From positions 1 to 64,000 of the forward strand of contig CAIXAE010000003.1 in assembly GCA_903917345.1 (NCBI GenBank): 64,000 bases of DNA, given 5' to 3'. Both the position numbers and the translations under genes were made by a program. Of this stretch, positions 16,623 to 27,715 are shown piece by piece. Position 1 is the stretch's first letter. The number at the start of each line of letters is the position of its first letter. The DNA comes from an uncultured Methylococcaceae bacterium. Its GTDB lineage: Bacteria; Pseudomonadota; Gammaproteobacteria; Methylococcales; Methylomonadaceae. The notes beneath the pieces were generated by a model. It had not been told where the DNA came from, made no database searches, and saw only the letters and a list, made by a program, of their open reading frames with translations.

Positions 16623-16889
16623 GTGGTTATAAATCGACTATTAATTATAGCGGGACTAGTACTCCTGATTTCATCCATGGCGGTGATTTATAGCAAATAC
16701 TATTCGCGTTTGATTTTTATAGATATTCAAAAGCAAGAAAAGGCGCTTGATCAATATGAGGTTGAATGGGGTCAGATGCAGTTAGAGTTAACGATGCTGG
16801 AGGAGCAGAATCGTTTAGAGTTGGTGGCAAAGGAAGAATTAAAGTTAGTGATGCCATTAAGAGAACAAATTATTTATATAAAACCTTAG
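16623..16889 (+). CDS. ftsL: Cell division protein FtsL
   Basis: An 88-residue bitopic membrane protein: one transmembrane helix at about 5-22 (LLIIAGLVLLISSMAVIY), then a periplasmic leucine-zipper coiled coil (about 30-75). FtsL joins FtsB and FtsQ in the divisome and activates FtsWI. The start is GTG, directly after the rsmH stop, and the stop abuts the ATG of ftsI. Identification rests on topology and position, as FtsL sequences are poorly conserved. Confidence 0.92.
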   Translation: MVINRLLIIAGLVLLISSMAVIYSKYYSRLIFIDIQKQEKALDQYEVEWGQMQLELTMLEEQNRLELVAKEELKLVMPLREQIIYIKP

Positions 16890-18617
16890 ATGTTAGATTT
16901 TCGAGATAGAAGCCCTGCTAAAAAAGCGAATGATGATTTTTCGGGCAGACGAAAATTTTTGAGTTTTCTCATGTTGGTTTTCATGAGTGTTTTGGTAGTG
17001 AGGGCTATCTATTTACAGGTTATTACGAAAGATTTTCTCATTCATCAAGGTGATATGAGGCAGGTTGATGATGTTTCTGTTTCGGCTTATAGAGGCGTTG
17101 TTGTAGATAGGGAAGGTGAACCTTTAGCGATAAGTACACCTGTTGAATCTATATGGATTAATCCTAAAGAACTTAGGTTTGCAAAAGAAGAGCAGCTTAA
17201 GGTCATGGAAAAGTTGCTGAGTTTACCCATCGGTAAAGTGACAGAGTGGATAAAAGAAGATCCCCATAGACAATTTCTTTATATCGCTAGAAGAGTTAAT
17301 CCGCAAATAGCGGATCGCGTTAAAGAGCTAAAGTTAACAGGCGTATATACAGAGCGAGAATTTAAACGCTTTTATCCCACAGGTGGGGTATCAGCTCACT
17401 TGGTTGGCTTTACGGATGTGGATGATGTAGGACAGGCCGGATTGGAGCGTGGTTACGAGAAAATGCTGAAGGGCACAGCCGGCAGTAAACGTGTGATTAG
17501 GGATGGTCAGCGTCGAATCATCGAGGATATAGAAAATATTAAAGAGCCCGTACCTGGCAAGACGCTTGAGTTAAGCATTGATCAGCGAATTCAATATTTA
17601 GCATACAAAGAGTTACAGATAGCGGTTAATGACAATAAAGCAAAATCAGGGGCTTTAGTTGTTTTGGATGCAAAAAATGGTGAGGTTCTTGCGGCTGTTA
17701 ATCAACCCTCATTTAATCCAAATACGCGTAATAATCTAAAAGAAAGTTTATATAGAAATAGAGGGTTTACTGAGGTATTTGAACCGGGTTCAACAGTTAA
17801 GCCATTTGTAGTTGCAGCCGCTTTAGATGGTGGGTATGTCACTCCAAACTCGATTTTTGTGACTAATGGTACTTATGCGGTGGGTCACAATACGGTTAAG
17901 GATACCCATAATTACGGCACTATGGATACTACTCGAGTTATTACAAAATCGAGCAATATTGGCGTGACAATGATGTCATTAAAGATGCCGCCGAAGTATT
18001 TGTACGATATTTATCACCAATTGGGCTTTGGTGTATCAGCCGGCTCGGGATTTCCTGGTGAAGCCAGTGGTGTGATGAAGGATTATAAGAAATGGCATGA
18101 TTTTGATCGAGCGACTATGTCATTTGGATACGGTTTAAACGCTTCTGCATTGCAATTAGCAAGGGCGTATACAGCCTTAGCGGATGATGGGATTTTACAC
18201 TCAGTCAGTTTGATAAAACGCGAAGAAGATGACGATACGGTGCGTGTTTTCTCTGCTAAGACAGCGAAAACGGTTAGGAAGATGATGGAAACCGTATTAA
18301 CTAAAGACGGTACGGCGATTGAAGCGGTTGTTCCTGGCTATAGCGCAGCAGGTAAAACGGGTACTGCAAAAAAAGCAACCGCACATGGTTATACAGAGAA
18401 AAGTTATTTTGCGGTATTTGCAGGAATGGCCCCAGTAGAAAATCCACGCTTAATCATAGCGGTGATGATTGATGAGCCTTCAGCAGGTAAGTATTACGGT
18501 GGATTGGTTGCTGCACCTGTTTTTTCTAGGGTGATGGCGGGGGCGTTGAGAATATTAGAGATAGCGCCAGACAAGGAAGAGACAATGCCGGTCTTATTAA
18601 CACAAAGGCAGCAATAG
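16890..18617 (+). CDS. ftsI: Peptidoglycan D,D-transpeptidase FtsI (PBP3)
   Basis: The 575-residue septal transpeptidase. A single N-terminal transmembrane helix is at about 23-43, the dimerisation domain is at 60-220, and the transpeptidase domain follows. Active-site motifs are all present: SxxK at Ser301-Lys304 (EPGSTVKPF), SxN at 354-356 (KSSNIG) and KTG at 489-491 (AAGKTGTAKK). It works with FtsW, also in this cluster, to build the division septum. Length and motif spacing are normal. Confidence 0.98.
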   Translation: MLDFRDRSPAKKANDDFSGRRKFLSFLMLVFMSVLVVRAIYLQVITKDFLIHQGDMRQVDDVSVSAYRGVVVDREGEPLAISTPVESIWINPKELRFAKEEQLKVMEKLLSLPIGKVTEWIKEDPHRQFLYIARRVNPQIADRVKELKLTGVYTEREFKRFYPTGGVSAHLVGFTDVDDVGQAGLERGYEKMLKGTAGSKRVIRDGQRRIIEDIENIKEPVPGKTLELSIDQRIQYLAYKELQIAVNDNKAKSGALVVLDAKNGEVLAAVNQPSFNPNTRNNLKESLYRNRGFTEVFEPGSTVKPFVVAAALDGGYVTPNSIFVTNGTYAVGHNTVKDTHNYGTMDTTRVITKSSNIGVTMMSLKMPPKYLYDIYHQLGFGVSAGSGFPGEASGVMKDYKKWHDFDRATMSFGYGLNASALQLARAYTALADDGILHSVSLIKREEDDDTVRVFSAKTAKTVRKMMETVLTKDGTAIEAVVPGYSAAGKTGTAKKATAHGYTEKSYFAVFAGMAPVENPRLIIAVMIDEPSAGKYYGGLVAAPVFSRVMAGALRILEIAPDKEETMPVLLTQRQQ

Positions 18618-18624
18618 TTTGGTT

Positions 18625-20133
18625 ATGCGATTTCGTGAGTTGTTACTAGGGCTTGTATCAGAAGAGCAACTTGATTTACAGGGGGTGAGTGATCTACAAG
18701 TCACGGGGTTGGCGCTAAATAGTAGTAAGGTGCAAGAAGGCAATTTATTTATAGCCTTAGCGGGATCACAGCAACATGGATTGACTTATGTGGCTCAAGC
18801 GGTTGAACAGGGAGCGTCGGCTGTTATTTATGACCCAGAGGGCGGTGGGATAGAGATAGCAGAACATATTGTTAATGTGCCTATTTTTGCTATTGATGAC
18901 TTAGGGATGCATTTAGGGTTTATAGCCGCACGGTTCTACGATAACCCATCTCGGTCTATTGATGTGATTGGCATTACAGGGACGAATGGAAAAACCTCTT
19001 GTAGTCAGTTTTTAGGACAAGTGCTCGAAGATTGCGGTGTTATTGGTACCTTGGGTTGGGGTTTTTGGGGTGATTTAAATCAAACATTAAATACGACGCC
19101 TGATGCTTTAGAAGTACAACGAATATTAGCCGAGCTTCGTAAGGATAAAGCTCATAAGGTGGCCATGGAAGTTTCATCACATGGTTTGGCGCAGGGTAGG
19201 GTGAATGCCGTTAACTTTAAGGGTGCTGTATTTACAAATATCAGCCGTGATCATTTGGATTATCACGGAACGATGGCATCTTATCTAGCTTCAAAGCTGA
19301 AGCTTTTGACTAAGCCGGGATTGAAGTTTGTAGTCGTTAATTTGGATGATGACTATTGTGACCAAGTTATTAACGCAGTTCCTAAAGAGGTTTCAATTTG
19401 GGGGATTAGTGTTGAGGGTCGAGAATTGGCCAATATTGAGAGGGTCACTGCTGACTCTGTTATGCATACATCAGATGGGCTTAGATTAGATGTGCACTGG
19501 AAGGGGCAGAATCATAGAGTTGAAGTGCCTATCTATGGTGATTTTAATGCCGAAAATATACTGATTGTTCTTGCAGTGATGATGGCTACGGGGATTGAGA
19601 TGGCAGAGGCGGTTAAGAGTTTGCAACAATTGAAGCCAGTTATGGGTCGCATGGAGCATTGGGGTGGTAATGGTCAGCCATTAATCTTTGTGGATTATGC
19701 GCATACCCCTGATGCACTTAATAAAGCATTGAACAGTTTGAAAAAACATTGCTTGGAAGCATTGTGGGTAGTTTTTGGTTGTGGTGGTAACCGTGATCAG
19801 GGTAAGCGATCTGAAATGGGACGAATTGCTCAACAGCAGGCAGATCATGTCATTGTGACGGATGATAATCCCCGATTTGAAGAAAGTGTTGCAATAGTAT
19901 CTGATATTTTGGCTGGATGTGAAAAAGACGAGGTAACTTATTCAAAAGTTGAAATCATGCAAAATAGAGAGCAAGCCATACATTCAGCCATTAAAAAAGC
20001 GACGCAATACGATTGTATTTTGATTGCAGGTAAAGGTCATGAAGATTATCAAGAAATTAAAGGCGTGAGAACACCTTTTAGTGATAGTCAGATAGTTGAA
20101 GAGGCTCTTAAAGAGAGAGCGAGACTATTATGA
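18625..20133 (+). CDS. murE: UDP-MurNAc-L-Ala-D-Glu:meso-DAP ligase
   Basis: Adds the third stem-peptide residue to UDP-MurNAc-L-Ala-D-Glu. The ATP loop GTNGKTS is at residues 119-125, the carbamylated-lysine helix near YLASKLKLL, and DNPR at 414-417 is the motif of meso-diaminopimelate rather than lysine enzymes. That fits dapB elsewhere in the window. I chose ATG 18625 (MRFREL, 502 residues); a TTG at 18619 is an alternative. The stop overlaps the murF start as ATGA. Confidence 0.97.
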   Translation: MRFRELLLGLVSEEQLDLQGVSDLQVTGLALNSSKVQEGNLFIALAGSQQHGLTYVAQAVEQGASAVIYDPEGGGIEIAEHIVNVPIFAIDDLGMHLGFIAARFYDNPSRSIDVIGITGTNGKTSCSQFLGQVLEDCGVIGTLGWGFWGDLNQTLNTTPDALEVQRILAELRKDKAHKVAMEVSSHGLAQGRVNAVNFKGAVFTNISRDHLDYHGTMASYLASKLKLLTKPGLKFVVVNLDDDYCDQVINAVPKEVSIWGISVEGRELANIERVTADSVMHTSDGLRLDVHWKGQNHRVEVPIYGDFNAENILIVLAVMMATGIEMAEAVKSLQQLKPVMGRMEHWGGNGQPLIFVDYAHTPDALNKALNSLKKHCLEALWVVFGCGGNRDQGKRSEMGRIAQQQADHVIVTDDNPRFEESVAIVSDILAGCEKDEVTYSKVEIMQNREQAIHSAIKKATQYDCILIAGKGHEDYQEIKGVRTPFSDSQIVEEALKERARLL

Positions 20134-21509
20134 AAATGTTATTGAGTGATTGTGCGAAAGCAATCAATGGAAAACTAGTCGGTGATGACGTGTTGTTTAG
20201 GTCTGTTAGCATTGATACTCGAGCCATTAAGCCCGAACAGCTCTACATAGCCATTAAAGGACAAAATTTTGATGGTAATGAGTTTGTAGAACAAGCTCAG
20301 CAAGCTGGAGCAGTGGCAGCCATTTTGCATGAGGGTATTAACACGTCGTTACCGCATGTATATGTAGAGGATACACGTTTAGCATTAGCAGAATTAGCAG
20401 GGAAATGGCGCCAATCATTATCAGAGATGAGTGAAGATTCCCTCTTTGTAGTCGGTGTTACAGGGAGTAATGGTAAAACGACAGTTAAAGAAATGGTAGC
20501 CGCAATACTGGCAGTTAACGCTCCCGTATTGTTTACACAAGGTAACTTAAATAATGATATCGGCGTACCTTTAACTTTATTACGTTTAGATGAAACACAT
20601 CGTTATGCAGTCATAGAAATGGGTGCTAATCACGCAGAAGAGATTGCTTACACAAGTCAATATGCCCAGTCGGATGTGGTGATTATTACCAACGCGGGCG
20701 CGGCACATTTAGAAGGGTTTGGTAGTTTAGAAGGGGTTGCAAAAGCGAAGGGTGAGATTATTGAAACCCTTAAGGTAGAGGGCGTTGCAATCATCAATAA
20801 AGATGATGTTTATTTTAATTATTGGCAGTCGCTAGCAGGCAAAAAGTCGGTTTTATCGTTTGGTTTAAGTACTGATGCTGATGTAACTGCCAAAGAAATA
20901 AACACGAGCATTGGCCAAAATGGTTTTGTAACTACATTTGAGTTAGTAACAGTGCAGGGCGTTATTGATATCAATTTGAGATTGGCGGGTCAGCATAATG
21001 TGCTTAATGCATTAGCTGCAACTGCGGCAGCTTTGGCTCTGGGTATTGAATTAATACAAATTAAGCAGGGATTAGAAAGCTTAAAGCCAGTGACTGGAAG
21101 GATGCAACCTTTGTTAGGGCGGTTAGGTAACGTCATTATAGATGATACCTATAATGCGAATTCAGCTTCGCTTAAGGTAGGTCTTGAGGTGTTGAGTCAA
21201 TTAAAAGGTAGACCCTGGTTGGTGATGGGTGCTTTTGGTGAGCTGGGTCCTCAAAGCGCAAAGATTCATGAAGATATGGCTGAAATGATCAAATTAAGTG
21301 GTGTTGAAAGATTATTTGCAACAGGTTCTGATGCTATTAAAACAGTTCAGGCATTTGGAGTAGGTGCTTCATTTTATGAAGAACAAGAAGAGTTAATTGC
21401 CGAATTAGAAAAACAATTAAAAGGCGATGAAACTATTTTGATTAAAGGTTCACGGGCAAGGCGCATGGAAAATGTTGCAGCGGCTCTAGTGGATAATTAC
21501 AGGAACTAA
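20130..21509 (+). CDS. murF: UDP-MurNAc-tripeptide:D-Ala-D-Ala ligase
   Basis: A 459-residue Mur ligase that adds the D-Ala-D-Ala dipeptide made by Ddl. The ATP loop is VTGSNGKTTVKE (about 109-120). The central-domain motif VIEMGANHAEEIAY and the C-terminal IIDDTYNANSASLKVGLE with GSRARRMENV are characteristic of MurF. It overlaps murE by four bases and is followed by mraY three bases later, so translational coupling is likely. Confidence 0.98.
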   Translation: MKMLLSDCAKAINGKLVGDDVLFRSVSIDTRAIKPEQLYIAIKGQNFDGNEFVEQAQQAGAVAAILHEGINTSLPHVYVEDTRLALAELAGKWRQSLSEMSEDSLFVVGVTGSNGKTTVKEMVAAILAVNAPVLFTQGNLNNDIGVPLTLLRLDETHRYAVIEMGANHAEEIAYTSQYAQSDVVIITNAGAAHLEGFGSLEGVAKAKGEIIETLKVEGVAIINKDDVYFNYWQSLAGKKSVLSFGLSTDADVTAKEINTSIGQNGFVTTFELVTVQGVIDINLRLAGQHNVLNALAATAAALALGIELIQIKQGLESLKPVTGRMQPLLGRLGNVIIDDTYNANSASLKVGLEVLSQLKGRPWLVMGAFGELGPQSAKIHEDMAEMIKLSGVERLFATGSDAIKTVQAFGVGASFYEEQEELIAELEKQLKGDETILIKGSRARRMENVAAALVDNYRN

Positions 21510-21512
21510 GCG

Positions 21513-22595
21513 ATGTTACTTTATTTTACTGATTATTTAATGACATTTGATGGTGGGTTTAGGGTATTTCAATATCTTACCTTTCGCGCTATTTTGGGTG
21601 CGCTGACCTCATTGATAATTTCATTCATTATTGGACCAGTGATGATTAGAAAGTTGAGCTCTAATAAAATCGGTCAAAGTATACGTGAGTTAGGTCCTCA
21701 ATCTCATTATGAGAAATCAGGCACGCCTACTATGGGTGGCGCTTTGATTTTGGTTGCAATAACCATTAGTACTCTATTATGGGCTGATTTAAGCAATCGT
21801 TATATTTGGGTGATTTTGTTAGTCACAATAGGTTATGGCGTTATTGGTTTTGTTGATGATTATAGAAAAGTCATTAAGCGTAATAGCGATGGCTTATCAG
21901 CTAAAGCAAAATATTTAAGTCAGTCAGTTATTGGTTTAACAGCGGCACTTTTCTTATACAAAACAGCCGTTGTTCCAGCGGAAACACAACTTATCATTCC
22001 TTTCTTTAAAGACTTTATGTTGGATATGGGATGGACTTATGTGGTTTTGACTTACTTTGTAATAGTCGGTACTAGTAATGCGGTTAATTTAACAGACGGA
22101 TTAGACGGTTTAGCCATTATGCCAACAGTAATGGTGGCCGCAGGGTTGGGTGTCTTCGCTTATCTATCAGGACACATTGGTTTCTCTGAATATCTAGCCA
22201 TTCCTTTTTTACCTAATTCGGGTGAGTTAATTGTATTTTGTGCCGCTTTAGTGGGCGCTGGGTTAGGTTTTCTATGGTTTAACGCTTATCCAGCAATGGT
22301 ATTTATGGGTGACGTGGGTGCGTTGGCATTAGGTGGCGCATTAGGTGTTTTAGCCGTATTAGTTCGCCAAGAAATAGTGTTGATGATTATGGGTGGGGTT
22401 TTTGTAATGGAAACCGTTTCTGTCATGATTCAAGTAGCCTCTTTTAAATTGACGGGTAAGCGAGTATTTCGTATGGCGCCTATTCACCATCATTTTGAGT
22501 TGAAAGGATGGCCCGAACCAAGAGTCATTGTGCGCTTTTGGATTATTACAGTCATTTTGGTTTTAATAGGTTTAGCAACGTTGAAATTGAGATAA
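21513..22595 (+). CDS. mraY: Phospho-MurNAc-pentapeptide translocase MraY
   Basis: A 360-residue integral membrane enzyme that moves phospho-MurNAc-pentapeptide to undecaprenyl phosphate, giving lipid I. About ten transmembrane segments are visible. Conserved cytoplasmic loops are [16 protein letters not shown] (catalytic aspartates), [22 protein letters not shown] and [14 protein letters not shown]. Length is that of E. coli MraY. A 59-base gap separates it from murD, the longest in the first part of the cluster. Confidence 0.98.
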   Translation: MLLYFTDYLMTFDGGFRVFQYLTFRAILGALTSLIISFIIGPVMIRKLSSNKIGQSIRELGPQSHYEKSGTPTMGGALILVAITISTLLWADLSNRYIWVILLVTIGYGVIGFVDDYRKVIKRNSDGLSAKAKYLSQSVIGLTAALFLYKTAVVPAETQLIIPFFKDFMLDMGWTYVVLTYFVIVGTSNAVNLTDGLDGLAIMPTVMVAAGLGVFAYLSGHIGFSEYLAIPFLPNSGELIVFCAALVGAGLGFLWFNAYPAMVFMGDVGALALGGALGVLAVLVRQEIVLMIMGGVFVMETVSVMIQVASFKLTGKRVFRMAPIHHHFELKGWPEPRVIVRFWIITVILVLIGLATLKLR

Positions 22596-22654
22596 ACCAT
22601 GAGAATTTTGAATAATTCAATAATCGGTATGCATGACAAGCGAGTTCGATCCTT

Positions 22655-24034
22655 ATGAGTATGGATAATATAGCTATTTTGGAGGCGCTTAAAGAGCGCT
22701 TCGATTTAGATACTGAAAACTCGAAGATTTTAGTGGTTGGCTTAGGGCATACAGGCGTATCAGTCGCTTATTATTTGCAAAAGTTAGGCTTTAAATTTGC
22801 GATAACTGATAGTCGTGACAAACCACCTTTAAAAGATGCGTTTTTTGAAGCGATGCCAGATACCCCTATTTTTACAGGTGGTTTTGATGAGGCCGCTTTT
22901 GAAGTCGCAACGCATTTAGTAGTGAGTCCTGGCGTGTCTTTGACAGAAAAATCGATTGTTAAAGCGATTGCCATTGGCGTAAAGGTAATAAGTGATATAG
23001 ATTTATTCGCTTGTTCTGTGGATGTCCCGATTGTAGCTATTACAGGTTCAAATGGTAAAAGTACCGTTACTACGATGGTTGGTGAGATGGCTAAGGCATC
23101 CGGTAAGCAAGTGGCTGTAGGTGGTAACTTAGGGACTCCGGCCTTAGATTTACTTGCAGATAATGCTGAATTATATGTACTGGAGCTCTCAAGCTTTCAA
23201 TTGGAGCGCACTAGCGCATTAAATGCAGCTGCGGCAACCGTGCTTAATGTTTCAGCTGATCATTTGGATAGACATGATGATTTGGCAAGTTATGCACTAG
23301 AAAAACAGCGAATATTTCGTGGTAATGGCGTATTAGTGCTTAATGCTGATGATCTTGTTGTTAGTAAGATAGAAGAGAAAGGTAGATGTGCATTTACTTT
23401 TACCACTAAAGATACTAATGCAGATTTTTATATCGGTATTCAAGACGATAAAGAATGCTTAATGCATGATAAAGAAACGCTAATGTCGATAGCGGAATTA
23501 CCACTTGAGGGTAGGCATAATGCGGCAAATGCTTTAGCTGCAATAGCATTAGGAATGGCTGTAGGCTTAGATAAATCAGCTATGTGTAATGCCCTCAGAG
23601 AATTTAAAGGCTTGGATCACAGAATGCAAAAAGTCGCTAAGATTCGAGGTGTGACTTGGGTCAATGATTCTAAGGCAACTAATATAGGTGCCTGCGTTGC
23701 AGCATTGGAAGGATACGATACTAAAGTTATTTTAATAGCCGGCGGTGATGCTAAAGGTGCCGATATGAATGAGCTAGCGCCTTATATTAAAGATAAAACT
23801 AAAGGCGTAGTGTTACTCGGTAAAGATGCTCAATTAATCAAGCAAGCGATCAATGAAAGCGTACCCACCTACGCGGCTAAAAGTATGGAAGAAGCTGTAA
23901 AAATTTGCGCAGAGATTGCGGAAGGCGGCGACAGTGTATTGTTATCACCGGCATGTGCCAGTCTTGATCAATATAAAAATTATCAGGATAGAGGGAATCA
24001 GTTCTCAAAAGCAGTATTAAGGTTGTTGGCATGA
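22655..24034 (+). CDS. murD: UDP-MurNAc-L-Ala:D-Glu ligase
   Basis: A 459-residue Mur ligase that adds D-glutamate. The N-terminal UDP-binding Rossmann domain has VVGLGHTGVS; the ATP loop is ITGSNGKST (about 129-137). The signature LELSSFQLERT, the GLDHRMQKV loop, and the C-terminal LLSPACASLDQYKNYQDRGNQF are all MurD-specific. ATG 22655 has only a weak Shine-Dalgarno. The stop overlaps the ftsW ATG as ATGA. Confidence 0.98.
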   Translation: MSMDNIAILEALKERFDLDTENSKILVVGLGHTGVSVAYYLQKLGFKFAITDSRDKPPLKDAFFEAMPDTPIFTGGFDEAAFEVATHLVVSPGVSLTEKSIVKAIAIGVKVISDIDLFACSVDVPIVAITGSNGKSTVTTMVGEMAKASGKQVAVGGNLGTPALDLLADNAELYVLELSSFQLERTSALNAAAATVLNVSADHLDRHDDLASYALEKQRIFRGNGVLVLNADDLVVSKIEEKGRCAFTFTTKDTNADFYIGIQDDKECLMHDKETLMSIAELPLEGRHNAANALAAIALGMAVGLDKSAMCNALREFKGLDHRMQKVAKIRGVTWVNDSKATNIGACVAALEGYDTKVILIAGGDAKGADMNELAPYIKDKTKGVVLLGKDAQLIKQAINESVPTYAAKSMEEAVKICAEIAEGGDSVLLSPACASLDQYKNYQDRGNQFSKAVLRLLA

Positions 24035-25194
24035 AAGTAATCATGAAGCCTTCGAGAATTGGACGGTTTCATTATGAGCCTTACTTAGTAGTGGTCTTTT
24101 TTAGTTTATTGTTAATTGGTTATGTGATGGTTGGTTCAGCTTCTTTACATAAAAGTGCTGATGCTTTTAATTATATAAGAAAGCAATCACTCAATATTAG
24201 TATAGGGCTTACTGCAGGGTATTTTGTAACAAGAGTTCCGATAAGAACTTGGGAAAAATACAGTCAAGGATTGTTTTTATTCGGCTTAGTTTTATTAGTT
24301 ATCGTGATAGTCCCGGGTATTGGTGTGAAGGTTAACGGTAGTACACGCTGGTTGTCATTAGGTGGGTTTAGGTTTCAGGTTTCGGAGATTGTTAAGTATT
24401 TCTCTGTAATCTATATGGCGGGCTATGTAACAAGACATCAAAAGGCAATTAGGGATTCTGCATTTAGTTTGTTTAAACCGATCGTTTTATTTGGTATTGC
24501 TTGTTTGTTATTACTTTTAGAACCCGATTTTGGATCATCTGTAGTCATTATTACTATTGCGATGGGAATTATGTATCTAGCGGGTGCTCGACTGATTCAG
24601 TTTATAACCTTGTTGGGTATGCTGTCTTTTTTAGCCTCAGTACTTGTTTACATCGCACCATACAGAATGAAAAGGGTAACTAGTTTTTTAGATCCATGGG
24701 CAGATGCAAAAGATACTGGATATCAATTGGTACATGCTTTGATTTCTTTTGGCCGTGGCGAATGGTTTGGAGTAGGTTTAGGAAGTGGCATTGAAAAATT
24801 ATTTTATTTGCCAGAAGGTCATACGGATTTTCTGTTTTCGGTTATCGCTGAAGAATTGGGTTTGGCCGGCGTGCTAACCGTTATAAGTTTATTTGCGGTA
24901 TTCGTGTGGAGAACATTTTTAATAGCTGAGGCTGCTGAGCAATTAGGTGAAAGGTTTTCGGCTTATATAGCTTATGGATTAGGTATTTGGTTTGGTTTTC
25001 AATCTTTAGTAAATATGGGCGTTAATATGGGAATATTGCCTACTAAAGGATTAACTCTACCATTAATGAGTTATGGTGGTGGCAGTATGCTCATCATGTG
25101 CTGTGCAGTTGCGCTATTGTTTAGAGTGAATAGCGAGATTGAAGAAATTAAAGCGAATATGCCAAAAGAAAGGTCAAAATGGGTAAACGCATAA
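24031..25194 (+). CDS. ftsW: Peptidoglycan glycosyltransferase FtsW
   Basis: A 387-residue SEDS-family membrane protein with about ten transmembrane helices that polymerises lipid II at the septum together with FtsI. SEDS motifs are visible: GSTRWLSLGGFRFQVSEIVK in the large loop region, LLLLEPDFGSSVVI, LPEGHTDFLFSVIAEELG, and GLTLPLMSYGGGSM. It overlaps murD by four bases and murG by 16. Confidence 0.97.
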   Translation: MKVIMKPSRIGRFHYEPYLVVVFFSLLLIGYVMVGSASLHKSADAFNYIRKQSLNISIGLTAGYFVTRVPIRTWEKYSQGLFLFGLVLLVIVIVPGIGVKVNGSTRWLSLGGFRFQVSEIVKYFSVIYMAGYVTRHQKAIRDSAFSLFKPIVLFGIACLLLLLEPDFGSSVVIITIAMGIMYLAGARLIQFITLLGMLSFLASVLVYIAPYRMKRVTSFLDPWADAKDTGYQLVHALISFGRGEWFGVGLGSGIEKLFYLPEGHTDFLFSVIAEELGLAGVLTVISLFAVFVWRTFLIAEAAEQLGERFSAYIAYGLGIWFGFQSLVNMGVNMGILPTKGLTLPLMSYGGGSMLIMCCAVALLFRVNSEIEEIKANMPKERSKWVNA

Positions 25195-26252
25195 TTATCA
25201 TGGCGGGTGGCACTGGCGGACATGTATTCCCTGCATTAGCGGTAGCAGAATTGCTATCAGAAAAAGGCTGGAGTGTAAGTTGGCTGGGTACTCAAAAAGG
25301 ATTGGAAAGTAGGGTTGTGCCAGAGCAAGGCATAGAAATTGATTGGCTCTCAGTCGCTGGTGTTAGAGGTAAAGGTTTATGGTCAAAAATTACTGCCATA
25401 TTCAGTTTGTTCAAAGCTTGTTATCAAGCGGCTAGGGTTTTGCTTAAGCGCAAACCAGATGTCGTGTTAGGAATGGGCGGCTTCGTAGCAGGACCTGGTG
25501 GGTTAATGGCAAAATTATTAGGGATTCCTCTGATTATTCATGAGCAGAATCGGGTACCAGGAACCACAAATCGCTTGCTCTCTAAATTAGCTAATCAAGT
25601 TTTAGAAGGGTTTCCAGGTAGTTTTAAACAGCAGGTGAAGGCGAAGTCTACCGGTAATCCGTTAAGAAAGAAGTTTTTAATTGCACATAAAAATCAGCGT
25701 CAATTGCCAGTAAGTGAAGTAAAGCTTTTGATTTTAGGTGGAAGTCAGGGCGCAAAGATTCTAAATGAAACGGTTCCTGACGCTATTGCTAAGTTGGGTG
25801 GGCTAATAGAAAGCCAGCTTCAGATATCTGTTAGGCACCAAACTGGTGAGTCGATGTTAGTGGAAGTGAGGCAACACTACAAAAAGTTATCAATTAAATC
25901 AGAAATTAATGCTTTTATCGAGGACATGGTTGATGCTTACCAATGGGCGGATTTAGTGGTTTGTAGAGCAGGAGCTATGACGGTCAGTGAGGTTGCTGCT
26001 ATGGGTGTTCCGGCAATATTTATACCCTTACCTAGTGCTATAGATGATCATCAAATGGCAAATGCACGTTATTTAAGTGATGCGGGAGCTGGAATAATTT
26101 TAGTACAAAGAGATATGAATCCAAAGTCTTTAGCTGAATGTATAAATAGCGTATTAAGTGAATTACCGCAGATGAGTAATGCAGCTAAAGAATGCGCTTT
26201 ATTAGATGCTACTCAATTGGTTGCTGAATATTGTATTTCGGAGGCTGTGTAA
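25179..26252 (+). CDS. murG: Lipid II synthase MurG (UDP-GlcNAc transferase)
   Basis: A 357-residue GT-B glycosyltransferase at the inner face of the membrane that adds GlcNAc to lipid I. Glycine-rich loops are [15 protein letters not shown] (about 10-24) and [11 protein letters not shown]; the donor-binding part has [34 protein letters not shown] and DHQMANAR. It starts inside ftsW (16-base overlap) and ends TAATG with murC. Confidence 0.98.
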   Translation: MGKRIIIMAGGTGGHVFPALAVAELLSEKGWSVSWLGTQKGLESRVVPEQGIEIDWLSVAGVRGKGLWSKITAIFSLFKACYQAARVLLKRKPDVVLGMGGFVAGPGGLMAKLLGIPLIIHEQNRVPGTTNRLLSKLANQVLEGFPGSFKQQVKAKSTGNPLRKKFLIAHKNQRQLPVSEVKLLILGGSQGAKILNETVPDAIAKLGGLIESQLQISVRHQTGESMLVEVRQHYKKLSIKSEINAFIEDMVDAYQWADLVVCRAGAMTVSEVAAMGVPAIFIPLPSAIDDHQMANARYLSDAGAGIILVQRDMNPKSLAECINSVLSELPQMSNAAKECALLDATQLVAEYCISEAV

Positions 26253-27715
26253 TGAACGCATCTGTAACTTCGCAATTAACGACAAGTTTTGGAAATATTA
26301 AGCGTATTCATTTTATAGGAATAGGCGGTACAGGCATGTGCGGTATTGCCGAGGTTTTATCTAACTTAGGCTATCAAGTTTCAGGATCAGATATTAAAGA
26401 AAGCGCTGTCACACAAAGGCTTGCTGACTTAGGCGTTAAGATAGCAATTGGGCATAAGAGAGAGAATGTAACAGATGTTGATGTGGTTGTTGCGTCCACT
26501 GCTATTGATAGAACGAATGAAGAAATTGATCAGGCTTACGTAAATAGAATTCCAGTGATACCTCGTGCTGAAATGCTAGCTGAGTTGATGCGATTTAGGT
26601 TTGGAATTGCTGTTGCTGGTACGCATGGAAAAACCACGACCACAAGTTTAACGGCAAGTATGTTAGCAGAAGGTGGCTTAGATCCAACCTTTGTAATTGG
26701 TGGGCGACTAAATAGTGCTGGAAGTAATGCAAAATTAGGGTTAGGCAATTATTTAGTTGCAGAAGCAGATGAAAGTGATGCGTCTTTCTTATATTTACAA
26801 CCCATGATTGCAGTGGTAACAAATATAGATCAAGACCACATGGAAACCTATCAGAACAATTATGAAAGGTTAAAGGATACATTTATTGAGTTTTTACATC
26901 ATCTTCCTTTTTATGGTCTAGCTGTATTGTGTATGGATGATGAGGGTGTAAGGGAAATCATACCAAACATATCGAAGCCTGTAATTACATATGGTGTTCA
27001 TGAAGATGCCGATGTTCGTGCAGTCAATATTAAACAAGAGGGAATGTTAACAACTTTTGATGTGCTTCGACCCGGTTATTTTGCACTGCAAGTAACTTTG
27101 AATATGCCTGGTTGGCATAACATGCTGAATTCACTTGCTGCTATTGCGATAGCAACAGAATTAGCGGTATCAGATGAGGCGATTGTTAGAAGTTTAGCTG
27201 CTTTTAAAGGTGTGGGTAGACGTTTTCAGGTCCAAGGTGATTTGGCAATCGGTCAAGGAAAGTTAACATTAGTTGATGATTATGGGCATCATCCTCGTGA
27301 GATTGCTGCAACATTAGAAGCCTTAAAACAAGCTTGGCCTAAAAGACGTTCAGTTGTCATTTTTCAACCTCATAGGTATACCCGTACAAGAGATTTATTT
27401 GAAGATTTTGTACACATATTATCAACGGTTGATGTTTTGGTACTAATGGATGTTTATTCGGCCGGCGAACAAGTAATTACGGGTGCAGATGGCAGGGCTT
27501 TAAGTCGTGCAATTAGAATGCGTGCACAAGTAGATCCCATATTCGTTGAAAGTTGGCAAGAGCTGCCGAAGATATTGGCAGGGATCGTTAGACCTGATGA
27601 TGTGATATTAACTTTGGGGGCTGGAAATGTAGGACATTTTGCAACGCAGTTGCCAGATTTATTAACGCAAGCTTTAGAATCCAGAAGTACTGCTTTCTCA
27701 GAAGCGAGTATATGA
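26252..27715 (+). CDS. murC: UDP-MurNAc:L-alanine ligase
   Basis: The 487-residue first Mur ligase, adding L-Ala. The UDP-binding loop is [14 protein letters not shown], the ATP loop [11 protein letters not shown], the conserved [10 protein letters not shown] motif, and [17 protein letters not shown] with [10 protein letters not shown] in the C-terminal domain. The start is ATG 26252, one base inside the murG stop codon, with CGGAGG seven bases upstream; an extended TTG start within murG is not credible. It overlaps murB-ddl by four bases. Confidence 0.98.
   Translation: MNASVTSQLTTSFGNIKRIHFIGIGGTGMCGIAEVLSNLGYQVSGSDIKESAVTQRLADLGVKIAIGHKRENVTDVDVVVASTAIDRTNEEIDQAYVNRIPVIPRAEMLAELMRFRFGIAVAGTHGKTTTTSLTASMLAEGGLDPTFVIGGRLNSAGSNAKLGLGNYLVAEADESDASFLYLQPMIAVVTNIDQDHMETYQNNYERLKDTFIEFLHHLPFYGLAVLCMDDEGVREIIPNISKPVITYGVHEDADVRAVNIKQEGMLTTFDVLRPGYFALQVTLNMPGWHNMLNSLAAIAIATELAVSDEAIVRSLAAFKGVGRRFQVQGDLAIGQGKLTLVDDYGHHPREIAATLEALKQAWPKRRSVVIFQPHRYTRTRDLFEDFVHILSTVDVLVLMDVYSAGEQVITGADGRALSRAIRMRAQVDPIFVESWQELPKILAGIVRPDDVILTLGAGNVGHFATQLPDLLTQALESRSTAFSEASI

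Noticed and set aside
26231-26251. TTG start for murC inside murG
   Set aside because: ATG 26252 has a strong CGGAGG at good spacing and gives the usual N-terminus.
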